Source: an uncultured Lachnospiraceae bacterium
GTDB taxonomy: Bacteria; Bacillota; Clostridia; Lachnospirales; Lachnospiraceae
NCBI GenBank assembly: GCA_947178145.1
Contig: CAMWXE010000033.1
Location: 1-53,184 of the forward strand
Direction of reading: 5' to 3'
DNA: 53,184 nt
Shown: positions 1 through 8,972 of the stretch, one piece after another
How positions within the stretch are numbered: position 1 is the first letter of the stretch
How the letters are laid out: every line of letters begins with the position of its first letter
Notes under the pieces: model-generated
Told to the model about the DNA's origin: nothing
What the model saw: only the letters and a program-made list of their open reading frames with translations
The model's database searches: none
Made by a program: the position numbers and the translations under genes

Positions 1-135
1 GGTATTTTTTTGTGTCAATCTCTTGACCTATTTAAAGTATACAGGAAGCTTTCTGATAAGATCTAAATTATGTATATCTAGTAATTTTATGTCCTTCATG
101 AAATTATAAGCTTATCTCCTTTGACTTTTCTTTAT

Positions 136-1323
136 TTAACAATATTGCAATGCCCTTAAAGGCTTACCCCATATGATTTTATCTTCAACTACACCAAACC
201 CTTTCAGTTCTTTTTTTATCTCGCAGAATACTTTTTCATTGTTTACTGCCACTAAAATATAGTCATACGCAATATTTTGAAGATACTCTACCGGTTGTAC
301 ATCAAGACCATTTCTCCTATACTTTTCATAGTTTTTATCAACCCATCCGCAAAGACGGAACTTCATACAATCCGCAATTTTTTTATGGTAGTCTGCACCA
401 ACCCGGCCTGCTCCATATAAAATCACGTTTTTATCATTCATCAGAAAAACAGATGGATCCAGCTCATAAGATACTTCATACAATGACCGCCCATTTCCAG
501 TCAGTCCCAATCTGCAATTGACAGTGTATTTCACCTCATCCATCAAATAGCGTCCCAACTGCCACAGCAGGAAATCGTGCTCTCTATGGGATTTAAACAG
601 GCTTCTTGCATATTTATAAAATGTCGTCAATTCTACCAAAAAATCAGGATTTTCCACATGGCATGCACTGTCTGGCCGAATACAGTAATGATAATAAATC
701 GCCTCCATAAAACAAACTTTTATGTTTTGATAGATACATCCAAATACAATTGCCTTGTCTTCCGCATACCTTATGTCACTTCCGATTTTCTCCATAACCT
801 CCTGTAGCATTGATCTAGAAAACAGTTTTGCAACACTGTATGGCAGCACCCCGTACTGTTGTGTATCCTTATAGTAAAATAAATCCCTACAGATTTTATC
901 TGTTTCATAAACTCCACTCGGTATCTCATTTCTCTTCTCAATCGTACCATCACTTTTATCCATAAACACATTTGAGCAGACAAGTGAACAACCGTTTTTA
1001 ATCATTTGAGCAGCCATCACTTCAAGCAATTCCTCTTCAATCCAGTCATCAGAATCTACAAACATGACAAATTCCCCATGACATTCTTTAAGCGCTGCCT
1101 TTTTTGCAGCTATAATACCTTGGTTTGATTGGTGAATTACATAAATTCTTTCATCCTTTACTGCATAGTCATCACAAATTTCTCCCGATTTGTCTGTAGA
1201 ACCATCATCCACCAAAATAATCTCTACTTTTGGATAGCTTTGCTTTTGAATACTCTCTATACAACGTGACACATATTCCTCCGTATTATAAACCGGAACA
1301 ATAATAGAAACTAACGGCTGCAT
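136..1323 (-). CDS. GT2 glycosyltransferase with C-terminal Rossmann-like module
   Basis: A family 2 glycosyltransferase that probably adds a sugar to a surface glycan from a nucleotide-sugar donor at the cytoplasmic membrane face. Residues 1-110 form the GT-A core: a VSIIVPVYNTEEYVSRC start, the DDGSTD motif, then a VDSDDW metal-binding motif. Residues about 299-395 are a separate small domain beginning NVILYGAGRVGADYHKK and continuing with a WVDKN strand end, typical of a Rossmann beta-alpha-beta. The same module occurs in many neighbours. It is the most downstream gene of the minus-strand locus in the window. Its start overlaps the end of the CDP-glycerol transferase gene by 13 bases, implying translational coupling. 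Donor and acceptor cannot be read from sequence. Confidence 0.9.
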   Translation of the reverse strand: MQPLVSIIVPVYNTEEYVSRCIESIQKQSYPKVEIILVDDGSTDKSGEICDDYAVKDERIYVIHQSNQGIIAAKKAALKECHGEFVMFVDSDDWIEEELLEVMAAQMIKNGCSLVCSNVFMDKSDGTIEKRNEIPSGVYETDKICRDLFYYKDTQQYGVLPYSVAKLFSRSMLQEVMEKIGSDIRYAEDKAIVFGCIYQNIKVCFMEAIYYHYCIRPDSACHVENPDFLVELTTFYKYARSLFKSHREHDFLLWQLGRYLMDEVKYTVNCRLGLTGNGRSLYEVSYELDPSVFLMNDKNVILYGAGRVGADYHKKIADCMKFRLCGWVDKNYEKYRRNGLDVQPVEYLQNIAYDYILVAVNNEKVFCEIKKELKGFGVVEDKIIWGKPLRALQYC

Positions 1324-2882
1324 ATTTCTTCACCTCCACAGCCTATCAATTCTGATATAAATTTTGCCGCTCGCTCGCTGGCGTGACCGTCCTCATGAAC
1401 ACCGTACATTTCAAAGAAATCATCCAGTTTCCGGTCATACTCCCGTTGTTCAAAATCTCTAACCGCCTCGCACAATTGCACACTGCTTTCGACAATCGGA
1501 AATGGAAGTGCATCATAATCAATCAAAAGCCTGCGTTCATGATTGATGTACTCTTTTCTGTCAGGTGCATACAAAAATACCGGTTTATGAACAAATGCTG
1601 GTTCAAACATAATACTGGAATAATCCGTTATCACAATATCTGCGGCAGCAACCAGCTCTTGACTATCTTGATAATCCCCTACGTCAATCACAAATTTGTT
1701 TTCTGATCTCCTGATATTCTCTCTTGAAATAACAGGGTGCATGCGAAATAAAATAATCCACTCTCCACCATATGTTTCTGTAATCGTTTCATGCAGCATT
1801 TCAAAATCCAAATCTATATCTCCCTGTCTCATAATATAGTCTTGTCCTGTTCCGCCTCGAAAAGTAGGAGCGTATAATAAAATTCTGCTTTCTAGGTCTA
1901 TCCCATATTTTTCACAAATAAGCAATTTATATGTTTCCCCATGGAATAAAACATCCGACCTTGCTGACCCTGCCTCAAATATATTCCCCTTGTAGTGAAA
2001 CCCTTTCCGGCATGTTTCCGTATCAAACTTACTTCCTGTTATCAGATAATCAATTGCCCTGCTGTCATGCTCGCAGATTGCAATTCCATTCTTAATATTA
2101 CGAAATTCATAAAAATCAAAACCAAAAGTTTTCAGCGTAATGCTTGACCAATGTTTCAGCTGAAAATATAACTGTCCCTCCCGTTTTTTTATATACAACG
2201 GAATTTCACTTTCAAAAATCCAACAGCCTGCCGTCTCCATTTCATATACAACCTCAAAAAAAGCAGATCTCAGGATTTTGCGAAAGTTATTCGGCACTTC
2301 AATCTCTAAATCATTCACCATCCAAACAATATCCCAATTTTCATAGTACTTTTGCATTTGATTCACAATTTGCTTTCCATGTCCTGCGTAATTTCCTTCT
2401 GTATATATCACAATTTTTTTTCTATCTATTGCCTGATTACAGCAATTTATAATATATGTATCAAGAAGTCTTTCCTTAAGTGTATTACCCGTTCCTGGTA
2501 ATTTCGTAGGATGATTGTCTTCCATTAATTTTAAAATGAAATAGTCATGGAACCCTTTTTCTTCTAATTGTTCAGACATCTCTTTATAATGGTTCAGACT
2601 TGTAATCAATATTATGGTTTCAGACGGTATCAACTTTTCTATCTCACTGACTGCACAAACAGGCATATCCTTACTGCTGTCACATTCCATTCCGAATGCT
2701 AACTCTCTGAAATATTTTCCCTGTTTTTTCATGTCATTATCAATTACCATTTGAAGGCATAAATCCTTATACCGCAAAAAAAGAAGGGAGGCAAAAATGT
2801 CAGCGCCAAATATAACTATTTTTTTCTTTGGCAGAGATTGTTCCAGCAAATCCCAAGTCTGATTTTTAAACATACCTGTCAT
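1311..2882 (-). CDS. CDP-glycerol:glycerophosphate glycerophosphotransferase (TagB/TagF-like) with N-terminal Rossmann-like module
   Basis: Transfers glycerol phosphate from CDP-glycerol onto a surface polymer, as in teichoic-acid-like glycans. The C-terminal half shows Glyphos_transf family hallmarks: LLYAPTFRGG, FRMHPVI and an AADIVITDYSSIMFEPAF block, the nucleotide-binding GT-B C-lobe. Residues about 19-120 are the small Rossmann-like module (KKKIVIFGADIFASLLF, then VIDND). No membrane segment is obvious, so it probably acts peripherally. The start has an AAAGGAG site very close to the first ATG; an ATG three codons further in (2873) is an alternative. A TagD-like cytidylyltransferase domain encoded near 34.3 kb could supply CDP-glycerol. 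Confidence 0.88.
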   Translation of the reverse strand: MTGMFKNQTWDLLEQSLPKKKIVIFGADIFASLLFLRYKDLCLQMVIDNDMKKQGKYFRELAFGMECDSSKDMPVCAVSEIEKLIPSETIILITSLNHYKEMSEQLEEKGFHDYFILKLMEDNHPTKLPGTGNTLKERLLDTYIINCCNQAIDRKKIVIYTEGNYAGHGKQIVNQMQKYYENWDIVWMVNDLEIEVPNNFRKILRSAFFEVVYEMETAGCWIFESEIPLYIKKREGQLYFQLKHWSSITLKTFGFDFYEFRNIKNGIAICEHDSRAIDYLITGSKFDTETCRKGFHYKGNIFEAGSARSDVLFHGETYKLLICEKYGIDLESRILLYAPTFRGGTGQDYIMRQGDIDLDFEMLHETITETYGGEWIILFRMHPVISRENIRRSENKFVIDVGDYQDSQELVAAADIVITDYSSIMFEPAFVHKPVFLYAPDRKEYINHERRLLIDYDALPFPIVESSVQLCEAVRDFEQREYDRKLDDFFEMYGVHEDGHASERAAKFISELIGCGGEEICSR

Positions 2883-2908
2883 TATCTCCTTTTACAAATA
2901 CACACCCA

Positions 2909-3235
2909 TTAATTCAAAAACAATATATGGATATTTTCAATGCCATTTGATATTAAATATTCCGCAATCTCTTCTCCATACAAACCGCCAACCAAAAAAT
3001 GACATTCTGAATGTTCCTGCATAATTTTTTTTGGATTGACAATTTTAATTCCTTTATATTCTGTATCCCACAACATACAATTTCTGTCGCAAAAACATAA
3101 TATGCTGTTTGTCCTCTTGTTTATATCAAAAAACTCATATATTGCTTTTCCCGTTTTCCCTGCTCCGAAAATAACAAATTTTGTCTGATCATCCATTAGT
3201 TTCTCATCATAAATAATATTTCCTACATATTTCAT
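2909..3235 (-). CDS. stand-alone Rossmann-like module protein (108 aa)
   Basis: A small protein consisting almost entirely of the module fused to many enzymes of this locus: TKFVIFGAGKTGKAIYEFF (glycine-rich loop), a CFCDRN strand end, a YKGIKIVNPKK turn, then HFLVGGLYGEEIAEYL. It resembles the N-terminal domain of PglD-type proteins and NAD(P)/nucleotide-binding Rossmann folds, but no catalytic domain follows. It begins after a good AAGGCGG ribosome site and lies between a glycerophosphotransferase and a methyltransferase gene. It could be a remnant of a fused enzyme, a free binding protein or an assembly factor. Function unknown. Confidence 0.75.
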   Translation of the reverse strand: MKYVGNIIYDEKLMDDQTKFVIFGAGKTGKAIYEFFDINKRTNSILCFCDRNCMLWDTEYKGIKIVNPKKIMQEHSECHFLVGGLYGEEIAEYLISNGIENIHILFLN

Positions 3236-3253
3236 TTTACACCGCCTTATATA

Positions 3254-4348
3254 TCATACTTTATGAAGAATTGCCCCTATAATAACCGGATAATCTTTGT
3301 CATATACCGCAAAATCACTTTCCACTAAATCTTCACAGCACAACCCATATAACATTGCTATAGCAGTCTTAACATTCCCATAGCTTTTCACGCTCACATT
3401 CTCCTGCCCAAACAGCGGTTCAAAAAGCCTGTGAAGTGCGTCTTTATGGAAACTGTAATAACTCCCCCACCGGTCTGCGTCATATCTTGATATCTGCGAT
3501 ATTCCCGCCACTGTCACGAAAGCGGTTCCCCCGTGCCTTAACGTTCTATATATATTTTCTGCGGCATTGTACAAATCATATGTAAACATCAGTGTTTGCG
3601 TAATAACCAAGGTATCGTACCGACAATCCTCAAGTCCTTCCCCTGTTTCCAAATTTCCTTTAATTGCATTTTCTCCCCATCCATTCACATGGAGCATATA
3701 TGCATGTTTAATCCTCTCTTCCCCATATTTTAACGAATATGTGGTTTCTGCAATTTCCAACGTTTCTCCCCAGATAGATTGCCTGTTATCATCAAGAAAC
3801 TTTTCTATATAATAACGATCTATAGGCTTTCCCCGCTCTGTCCCAAACACCCTGCTGGCAGGGATGGTTGGCATATTGGCAATGATATCTATATATGGAC
3901 ATTTTTCCTTGTATATTTGATTTGCATAGTATTTGATATGACTTTCATACGCCTCCTGGTTACTTAATATAACATCCTGCTTGTCTGACTTAAATACAAG
4001 CATCTTGCTCTCAATTATCAGATGTTCCTTACCTGAAAATGCCAGCTTTTCATTCCTAGTAGTTGGAAATAATTCTACGCCAAACAATATTCGTTTCTCA
4101 TCAATCTCTAAGTCCAAAAGCTGCCTATATAGTTCCCAAAAGTTTTTAGCCATGATGATGATTGGACATAAACCAGCTTTTTTCACATCTGCTGGATTAT
4201 AAGCAGATATATTCAAGTCTTCCAAATATTCTTCCATGCCCAATACTATTTTATTATCCAAAAAAGCAGCCACATGATATTTCGCATGTATATCTGTTTT
4301 CACACTCTGATAAAATTTTCCTCTTCCAAAAATAATTACATTCTGCAT
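3254..4348 (-). CDS. Rossmann-like module fused to a class I SAM-dependent methyltransferase-like domain
   Basis: Residues 1-95 are the recurring module (MQNVIIFGRGKFYQSV, then AAFLDNK). The C-terminal part from about residue 190 reads as a type-11-like methyltransferase: YDTLVITQTLMFTYD followed by an RHGGTAFVTVAGISQISRYD segment, the post-motif I and II region. The upstream motif I is weak, so methyl transfer is a family inference. The likely substrate is a sugar of the surface glycan. It is co-oriented with its neighbours at short spacing, consistent with one operon. Confidence 0.7.
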   Translation of the reverse strand: MQNVIIFGRGKFYQSVKTDIHAKYHVAAFLDNKIVLGMEEYLEDLNISAYNPADVKKAGLCPIIIMAKNFWELYRQLLDLEIDEKRILFGVELFPTTRNEKLAFSGKEHLIIESKMLVFKSDKQDVILSNQEAYESHIKYYANQIYKEKCPYIDIIANMPTIPASRVFGTERGKPIDRYYIEKFLDDNRQSIWGETLEIAETTYSLKYGEERIKHAYMLHVNGWGENAIKGNLETGEGLEDCRYDTLVITQTLMFTYDLYNAAENIYRTLRHGGTAFVTVAGISQISRYDADRWGSYYSFHKDALHRLFEPLFGQENVSVKSYGNVKTAIAMLYGLCCEDLVESDFAVYDKDYPVIIGAILHKV

Positions 4349-4353
4349 TGTAT

Positions 4354-5274
4354 TTACTTCTCTTTTCTAAATAGTTTATCTATTTTTGCCTTAAATCCAT
4401 ACAATCCCCAATTTCCTATACTGTTTCGTGGTATTGCATATGGATCGAATTGTTTTTGCCATAATCCCGCGTTGGTTGACGCTGCCTTCCTTATGCCGGA
4501 CACTTTACATGCAGCAACTGTGCTTTCGTCAAAGTCTATGCCTTCTGCCCCAAAAGGATATGAAAACATATCTATTTTTCGTTGCAGTAAATTTTCTAAG
4601 TAAGCAACTGATTGCTGAATTTGCATCTGCTGCTCTTCAAACATTAGCCTCGCCAATGACGGATGTGATACGGTATGCGCACCAATCGTAATATATTTTG
4701 ATTCTGCCAGCTCTTGACAGGTTTTATCTGACAAGGTCGCGTTCTCTGTATTTACATATCGCATTTCCCCCCGCCATTTCCACAATTGTTCAAACCATTT
4801 TTCTCTCCTTGAAGGATTTACATGATTTTTCATTAAATAATGTAATGCCTTATAACAATTCAAACGAAATTCATATGTATCCGTTCTCCATTCACAATTA
4901 TATATATCATCATGCAATTGAAACACATTTGAATAATTTCCCTCCGTCAGCAATATCGTCTCCAGTTCGTCCCACCACAGTTCCCTGATATTTGATAATG
5001 TTCCTGTACTAACGAATACTGTTGCAGGAATCTGTAATTCCTCAAGGACTGAAAGCGCAAATGTAAGATTATCCAAGTACCCGTCATCAAATGTAATTAC
5101 AACACTGTCACGGTCACTTTTGGTCCAATCCTCCTCAAAACGAAGAATATTGAAATTTTTTTTCAGATATTTCATCTGCTGCTCAAACATTTTCGGCGAA
5201 ACACATAATAAATTTATATCACATTGCTTTTCATATACTCTATGATAATATAGTACAGCTGTCTTCGTTTTCAT
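4354..5274 (-). CDS. NodB-type polysaccharide deacetylase
   Basis: A metal-dependent carbohydrate esterase family 4 protein that would remove N-acetyl groups from a glycan or sugar intermediate. Seen: VVITFDDGYLDNL (TFDDGY metal and catalytic Asp motif), GAHTVSHPSLARL (HxxxH metal site) and FSYPFG. There is no signal peptide, so it acts in the cytoplasm or on lipid-linked precursors. The chosen start is the second in-frame ATG, because GGAGG lies six bases before it; the first ATG is at 5286. It overlaps the upstream GT4 gene by 35 bases. About 307 residues, normal for the family. Confidence 0.9.
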   Translation of the reverse strand: MKTKTAVLYYHRVYEKQCDINLLCVSPKMFEQQMKYLKKNFNILRFEEDWTKSDRDSVVITFDDGYLDNLTFALSVLEELQIPATVFVSTGTLSNIRELWWDELETILLTEGNYSNVFQLHDDIYNCEWRTDTYEFRLNCYKALHYLMKNHVNPSRREKWFEQLWKWRGEMRYVNTENATLSDKTCQELAESKYITIGAHTVSHPSLARLMFEEQQMQIQQSVAYLENLLQRKIDMFSYPFGAEGIDFDESTVAACKVSGIRKAASTNAGLWQKQFDPYAIPRNSIGNWGLYGFKAKIDKLFRKEK

Positions 5275-6646
5275 TGGTGCCTCCATCAGCTAATATATTT
5301 TTTATAATGTTCACTATATTTCTTTCAAATACTTCCTCTGAAAATTCCGTTTCATACACCTTATAAGACTCTTCTCCAATTGCTTTTAATTGCTCCCGAT
5401 TTGACAGAACCCACTCTATCTGTTCTGAAAGGCTCTGTACATCATCCGACTTACAGACTAATCCATTTTTGTATGGTACAATATAATCCGCTGTACCCGT
5501 AATATCTGTAGTAATACATACTTTCTTTAACATCATCGCCTCTGCTAAAACAATTGGCATCGTATCATATCGTGAGGCACATATTACAACATCAATTTCC
5601 TCCATCAGCTCTAAAACCTTATTATGAGCAACCGCGCCAAAAATTCGTATTTGGTCTTCCGTTTCATATTGTTCTCTAAGTTCATCGGAGATATCACCTA
5701 TTATCCAAAATTCCGCCCGTTCTCTCCACATATCCCAAGATTTTTCAACTGCTTTGCTTAATATATCCTGTCCTTTATGATATGCAACCGCACCTATCAT
5801 TGCAAAAATAACCTTTCTTTTCGCTTTTATAATTCCAGTTTTTTGGTATTTTTGAATGCCATAATGTAAATCATTGATTTTCTCGCCTTGTGCATACTTA
5901 CTAAATGTCCGTATGGCTCTGGAACCCACACCATATACATGTACATTCCCTCTGATATTTATATCCCTGGTCCCTAAATGAGCTCTATATCCAGCATCCT
6001 CCTCATGCAACCACCACATCATCGGAATTTTCAAAATACTTATCTTTGATATGAAATCATATAGCGCAATTGTATTAGCAATAATGCAGTCATAACCGGA
6101 AAAATAATATTTTATTTCCCTTTCATCTAATTCAAATCCATCCAACACTGTCACAGGAATTTCCGCTTTTAAAAAATCATATAATATTGCTCCTTGACTC
6201 TCCGCATAAATCCGCACATCAAAAGAATTCCTTTTTAGTATCTTTGCCATTGATAAGTAAGCGATTTGAGCTCCCCCCATTGACATCGAATGCGAAATCA
6301 TTGCAATCTTTTTCCTGGTTGGCTTAGTACAGCTTGTAATTACATCGTAGTGCGTGCTTTCCTTTATCATAGAATAAATTCCTTTATGGTCTTTATCCAA
6401 AATTTTCGTTTCATCCACTCCCAGAGAACGCAATTGAGAATGCATTTCCATGTAGTATTTCCCTACTGGAATGACATAGTCAAATTGATATTTATGAATA
6501 TTGGCGGGAGAATCTATGATAATCCCATCCAGGAAAGATCCCTGCTTTTTTATGTCATTATCTAAAAAAGCTATGATCTGCATATGTTGAAAGTGCGATT
6601 TATTTTGGATATATCTTTTTCCTGTTCCAAATATTATTACATTCAA
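5240..6646 (-). CDS. GT4 family glycosyltransferase with N-terminal Rossmann-like module
   Basis: A retaining GT-B glycosyltransferase. After the N-terminal module (NVIIFGTGKRY, then AFLDNDIKKQG) comes an AMISHSMSMGGAQIAYLSMA start, a conserved MMWWLHEE, the IGAVAYHKGQDIL donor-site loop and a VVICASRYDTMPIVLAEAM motif, the EX7E-like region of GT4. The open frame extends to 6751, overlapping the upstream gene by 83 bases. A TTG at 6646 preceded by AAAGGAG with nine bases spacing gives a start 22 bases after the upstream stop, and it begins the protein exactly at the module as in neighbouring genes. The TTG start is therefore preferred. Confidence 0.87.
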   Translation of the reverse strand: MNVIIFGTGKRYIQNKSHFQHMQIIAFLDNDIKKQGSFLDGIIIDSPANIHKYQFDYVIPVGKYYMEMHSQLRSLGVDETKILDKDHKGIYSMIKESTHYDVITSCTKPTRKKIAMISHSMSMGGAQIAYLSMAKILKRNSFDVRIYAESQGAILYDFLKAEIPVTVLDGFELDEREIKYYFSGYDCIIANTIALYDFISKISILKIPMMWWLHEEDAGYRAHLGTRDINIRGNVHVYGVGSRAIRTFSKYAQGEKINDLHYGIQKYQKTGIIKAKRKVIFAMIGAVAYHKGQDILSKAVEKSWDMWRERAEFWIIGDISDELREQYETEDQIRIFGAVAHNKVLELMEEIDVVICASRYDTMPIVLAEAMMLKKVCITTDITGTADYIVPYKNGLVCKSDDVQSLSEQIEWVLSNREQLKAIGEESYKVYETEFSEEVFERNIVNIIKNILADGGTNENEDSCTILS

Positions 6647-6668
6647 CCGTCTGGTCTCCTTTAACTTT

Positions 6669-7799
6669 CTATTTTTTATTTCCTGTAAATATCTGGTCTT
6701 CTGAAATGTCATCCCCAATGAACTGTAATACTTCTCTTGCATTTTTTTCATTCAATGCAAGTATCCAGCCGGCATTCTGTTTTTCCCCCAGTTTTGCATA
6801 TTCAAAAGTATCCTCTTCTGAAGCTTCTGTTTTACGCGTAACCACAAATCCTCCAAACGGAAAATGTCTTAAATGCAAATACATTTTTATCCATTTACCA
6901 TATACACCATTTCCATAAACATACAGACAGGAAAAGCGTCTGCAAAACCGCTCCAATCTATAAAAATCAAAATGTGTGGAAATACTACCGTTTTGGCAAC
7001 TTCTAATCAAATACTGCCAGATAAGCTTTGTATCATACAACTGCATTTTCTGCAAATAGTCTATTGCCTCCAAAACTCTGATACTTTCGGAATTTTCAAT
7101 GAATAAACTTTTTATTTTCAAAACGGGACACTGCATTTGTACGATTAATTCAAATCCATAGGAAAGATACGGATTGATACCATATCTGTCTGCTATCCCT
7201 AATTTTTGTAAATCACAATAAACGTCTCCCACAAATCCTTTTCCCGTAAAATATTCTGTAAACGCAATTTCAAATTGCCGTACTGCCATATGATAGTCTG
7301 ACGGATAGTCCATATTTCTCCAAAAAAAGAGAAAGTCAGCACTATGAAACATACGGCTTCGAATAACCAAAAAGTATGCCTGTATATGTTCATTGAAACA
7401 GTATTTATCTCGATACTGTCCCTTTGGATGTTTGGTTATTCCCCAAAAATCCACATCCGTTTTTTGCTCCATTACATCAAACATTTTCTGCAAAGGATAA
7501 AGAAAAGCAAAAAAAGTATTATTTAACAATATACATTCCTCATACGCCGCAAAGACACCTTCCTGTTCTAAATATATTAGCATATCCTTATATCCCCCTG
7601 CGTCATAGCCAATATTTTCCCGAATGATATAATGATCAGAAATGTTCTGAAATAATTGCAAGCTATCTTCATCAACACTGCCATTACAAACAATTACAAG
7701 TTTATCCACAAAAACCGCCATATCCTGCAGCAAACAGTTTATGTACATATCCGCATGACCTTCACAATCATAAAAAGAAAATATGGCAAGTCGCTTCAT
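6669..7799 (-). CDS. RgpF-like rhamnan synthesis glycosyltransferase with C-terminal Rossmann-like module
   Basis: Resembles the rhamnan synthesis F family (RgpF). The start MKRLAIFSFYDCEGHAD, the ENIGYDAGGYKDML motif and ECILLNNTFFAFLYP are typical. Family members extend rhamnose-type side chains of cell-wall polysaccharides. Residues about 291-376 form the recurring small domain (CLYVYGNGVYGKWIKMYL), the only copy here whose expected Asp after strand two is degenerate (FVVTRK). The ribosome site AAAGGTAG precedes the ATG. Acceptor unknown. Confidence 0.82.
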   Translation of the reverse strand: MKRLAIFSFYDCEGHADMYINCLLQDMAVFVDKLVIVCNGSVDEDSLQLFQNISDHYIIRENIGYDAGGYKDMLIYLEQEGVFAAYEECILLNNTFFAFLYPLQKMFDVMEQKTDVDFWGITKHPKGQYRDKYCFNEHIQAYFLVIRSRMFHSADFLFFWRNMDYPSDYHMAVRQFEIAFTEYFTGKGFVGDVYCDLQKLGIADRYGINPYLSYGFELIVQMQCPVLKIKSLFIENSESIRVLEAIDYLQKMQLYDTKLIWQYLIRSCQNGSISTHFDFYRLERFCRRFSCLYVYGNGVYGKWIKMYLHLRHFPFGGFVVTRKTEASEEDTFEYAKLGEKQNAGWILALNEKNAREVLQFIGDDISEDQIFTGNKK

Positions 7800-7835
7800 A
7801 TTTTTCTACCTTTCCAATGAACTAACAGTCGCCTT

Positions 7836-8972
7836 TTAAGGCATTCCCATTGCCTCCTTTAAATCATTTAACAGAAAATAGTCTTTTAAGTAAATATAGT
7901 GATCCGTTTCTAATTGGCGAACGATTTCCCAACTGTTTTTAACTGCCACAATAATCACATCGTTTTCCGTTATATCACAATCAGCATATTTTTTTACCAT
8001 AACCCCATTAAGCATTGATCCTGCTGCCAGATTATTGTCTATCATAAACTTGACAGGAAGCATTTTTTCCACAAATATGTCAGATATCATTTTCCCATAA
8101 TAGCCTGCGCCCCAAATAATATAGCCAGCCTTTTTTGTTCCGCAAAGCTCATGAACCGCTGTAATCAACCTGTCACCCACCAATATTGTTTCCCAAAATT
8201 GTGTTGTCTTTCTTGCCTTGTCATATACGCTTTCCAATTCCTTATCCTCGGATGAACCTACCATACCTACAGTATATCCAAACGCTTCTATCAATGGTTT
8301 CCAAAACTCCGGATTGTATCGTTCCCATGCGTGACATCCGAACGGTAGCTCTTGATTGTTTAATTGAAAACACTGCTCCACTTCCCTTTCAAACGCAAAT
8401 TTTAAAGCAACCTCTAACGGTGCAATTTGAAAAGCTTCATTATCCGATATGGAAAAAAATACATCCTCATTTCCCTCATATGATTTCTGTTTTCCCAGCT
8501 TTAAAAGTTCTAAAAAGCTGTCCACCTTCCTTAGTGAAAGTCCCCCATTTCCGACCTTCCAAACACATTTCCTCGGACTGATATAATGAAAATAACCGGA
8601 TATCCAAGGCGGACCGATATAATCATATCCATATTGGCAAAAGTCCAATAATTTATCAGAAAAAACAAATGAATCAAGCTGATAAATTAAAATATATTGG
8701 TAACTCAAAAAACGTTCATAAAAGGCTTCCTTCATCATCATTTCATTATATGCCGTTATACTTTCCATCCAGCTACTGGGAACCTTCTCAATAATCAGCT
8801 TACCATCGCATGGATAATCGCCCTCGCGCATGGAGTCAGGCACAACTAAGATTATAGCGTATCTTCCCAATATGCTTCGGCATTGTTCAAATGCCATTTT
8901 TTCTATATTAGATAACGAACGCTTGTGATATGGTATTACTATCCCGATCTCTTCCGTCTTTATTTCTTCCAA
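7836..8972 (-). CDS. DUF5672 protein (putative glycosyltransferase) with C-terminal Rossmann-like module
   Basis: The N-terminal region matches DUF5672, a family of presumed glycosyltransferases: GIVIPYHKRSL near the start, ILIYQLDSFVFSD, YDYIGPPW and GNGGLSLRK. Residues about 280-378 are the small module (GYIIWGAGYYGKMISDIF, then FMIDNN). The frame stays open to 9053, but a TTG at 8972 after TGGAG is the latest start that keeps the conserved IPYHKRSL. Even so it overlaps the upstream pyruvyl transferase gene by 65 bases, so either the upstream stop has moved or the two genes truly overlap. An ATG at 8990 is the alternative start. Confidence 0.75.
   Translation of the reverse strand: MEEIKTEEIGIVIPYHKRSLSNIEKMAFEQCRSILGRYAIILVVPDSMREGDYPCDGKLIIEKVPSSWMESITAYNEMMMKEAFYERFLSYQYILIYQLDSFVFSDKLLDFCQYGYDYIGPPWISGYFHYISPRKCVWKVGNGGLSLRKVDSFLELLKLGKQKSYEGNEDVFFSISDNEAFQIAPLEVALKFAFEREVEQCFQLNNQELPFGCHAWERYNPEFWKPLIEAFGYTVGMVGSSEDKELESVYDKARKTTQFWETILVGDRLITAVHELCGTKKAGYIIWGAGYYGKMISDIFVEKMLPVKFMIDNNLAAGSMLNGVMVKKYADCDITENDVIIVAVKNSWEIVRQLETDHYIYLKDYFLLNDLKEAMGMP

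Noticed and set aside
28..99. 23-codon ORF on the minus strand downstream of the first GT2 gene
   Set aside because: The only AAAGGAG is about 17 bases from the ATG, too far, and the ORF is cut by a stop with no recognisable sequence. Probably chance.
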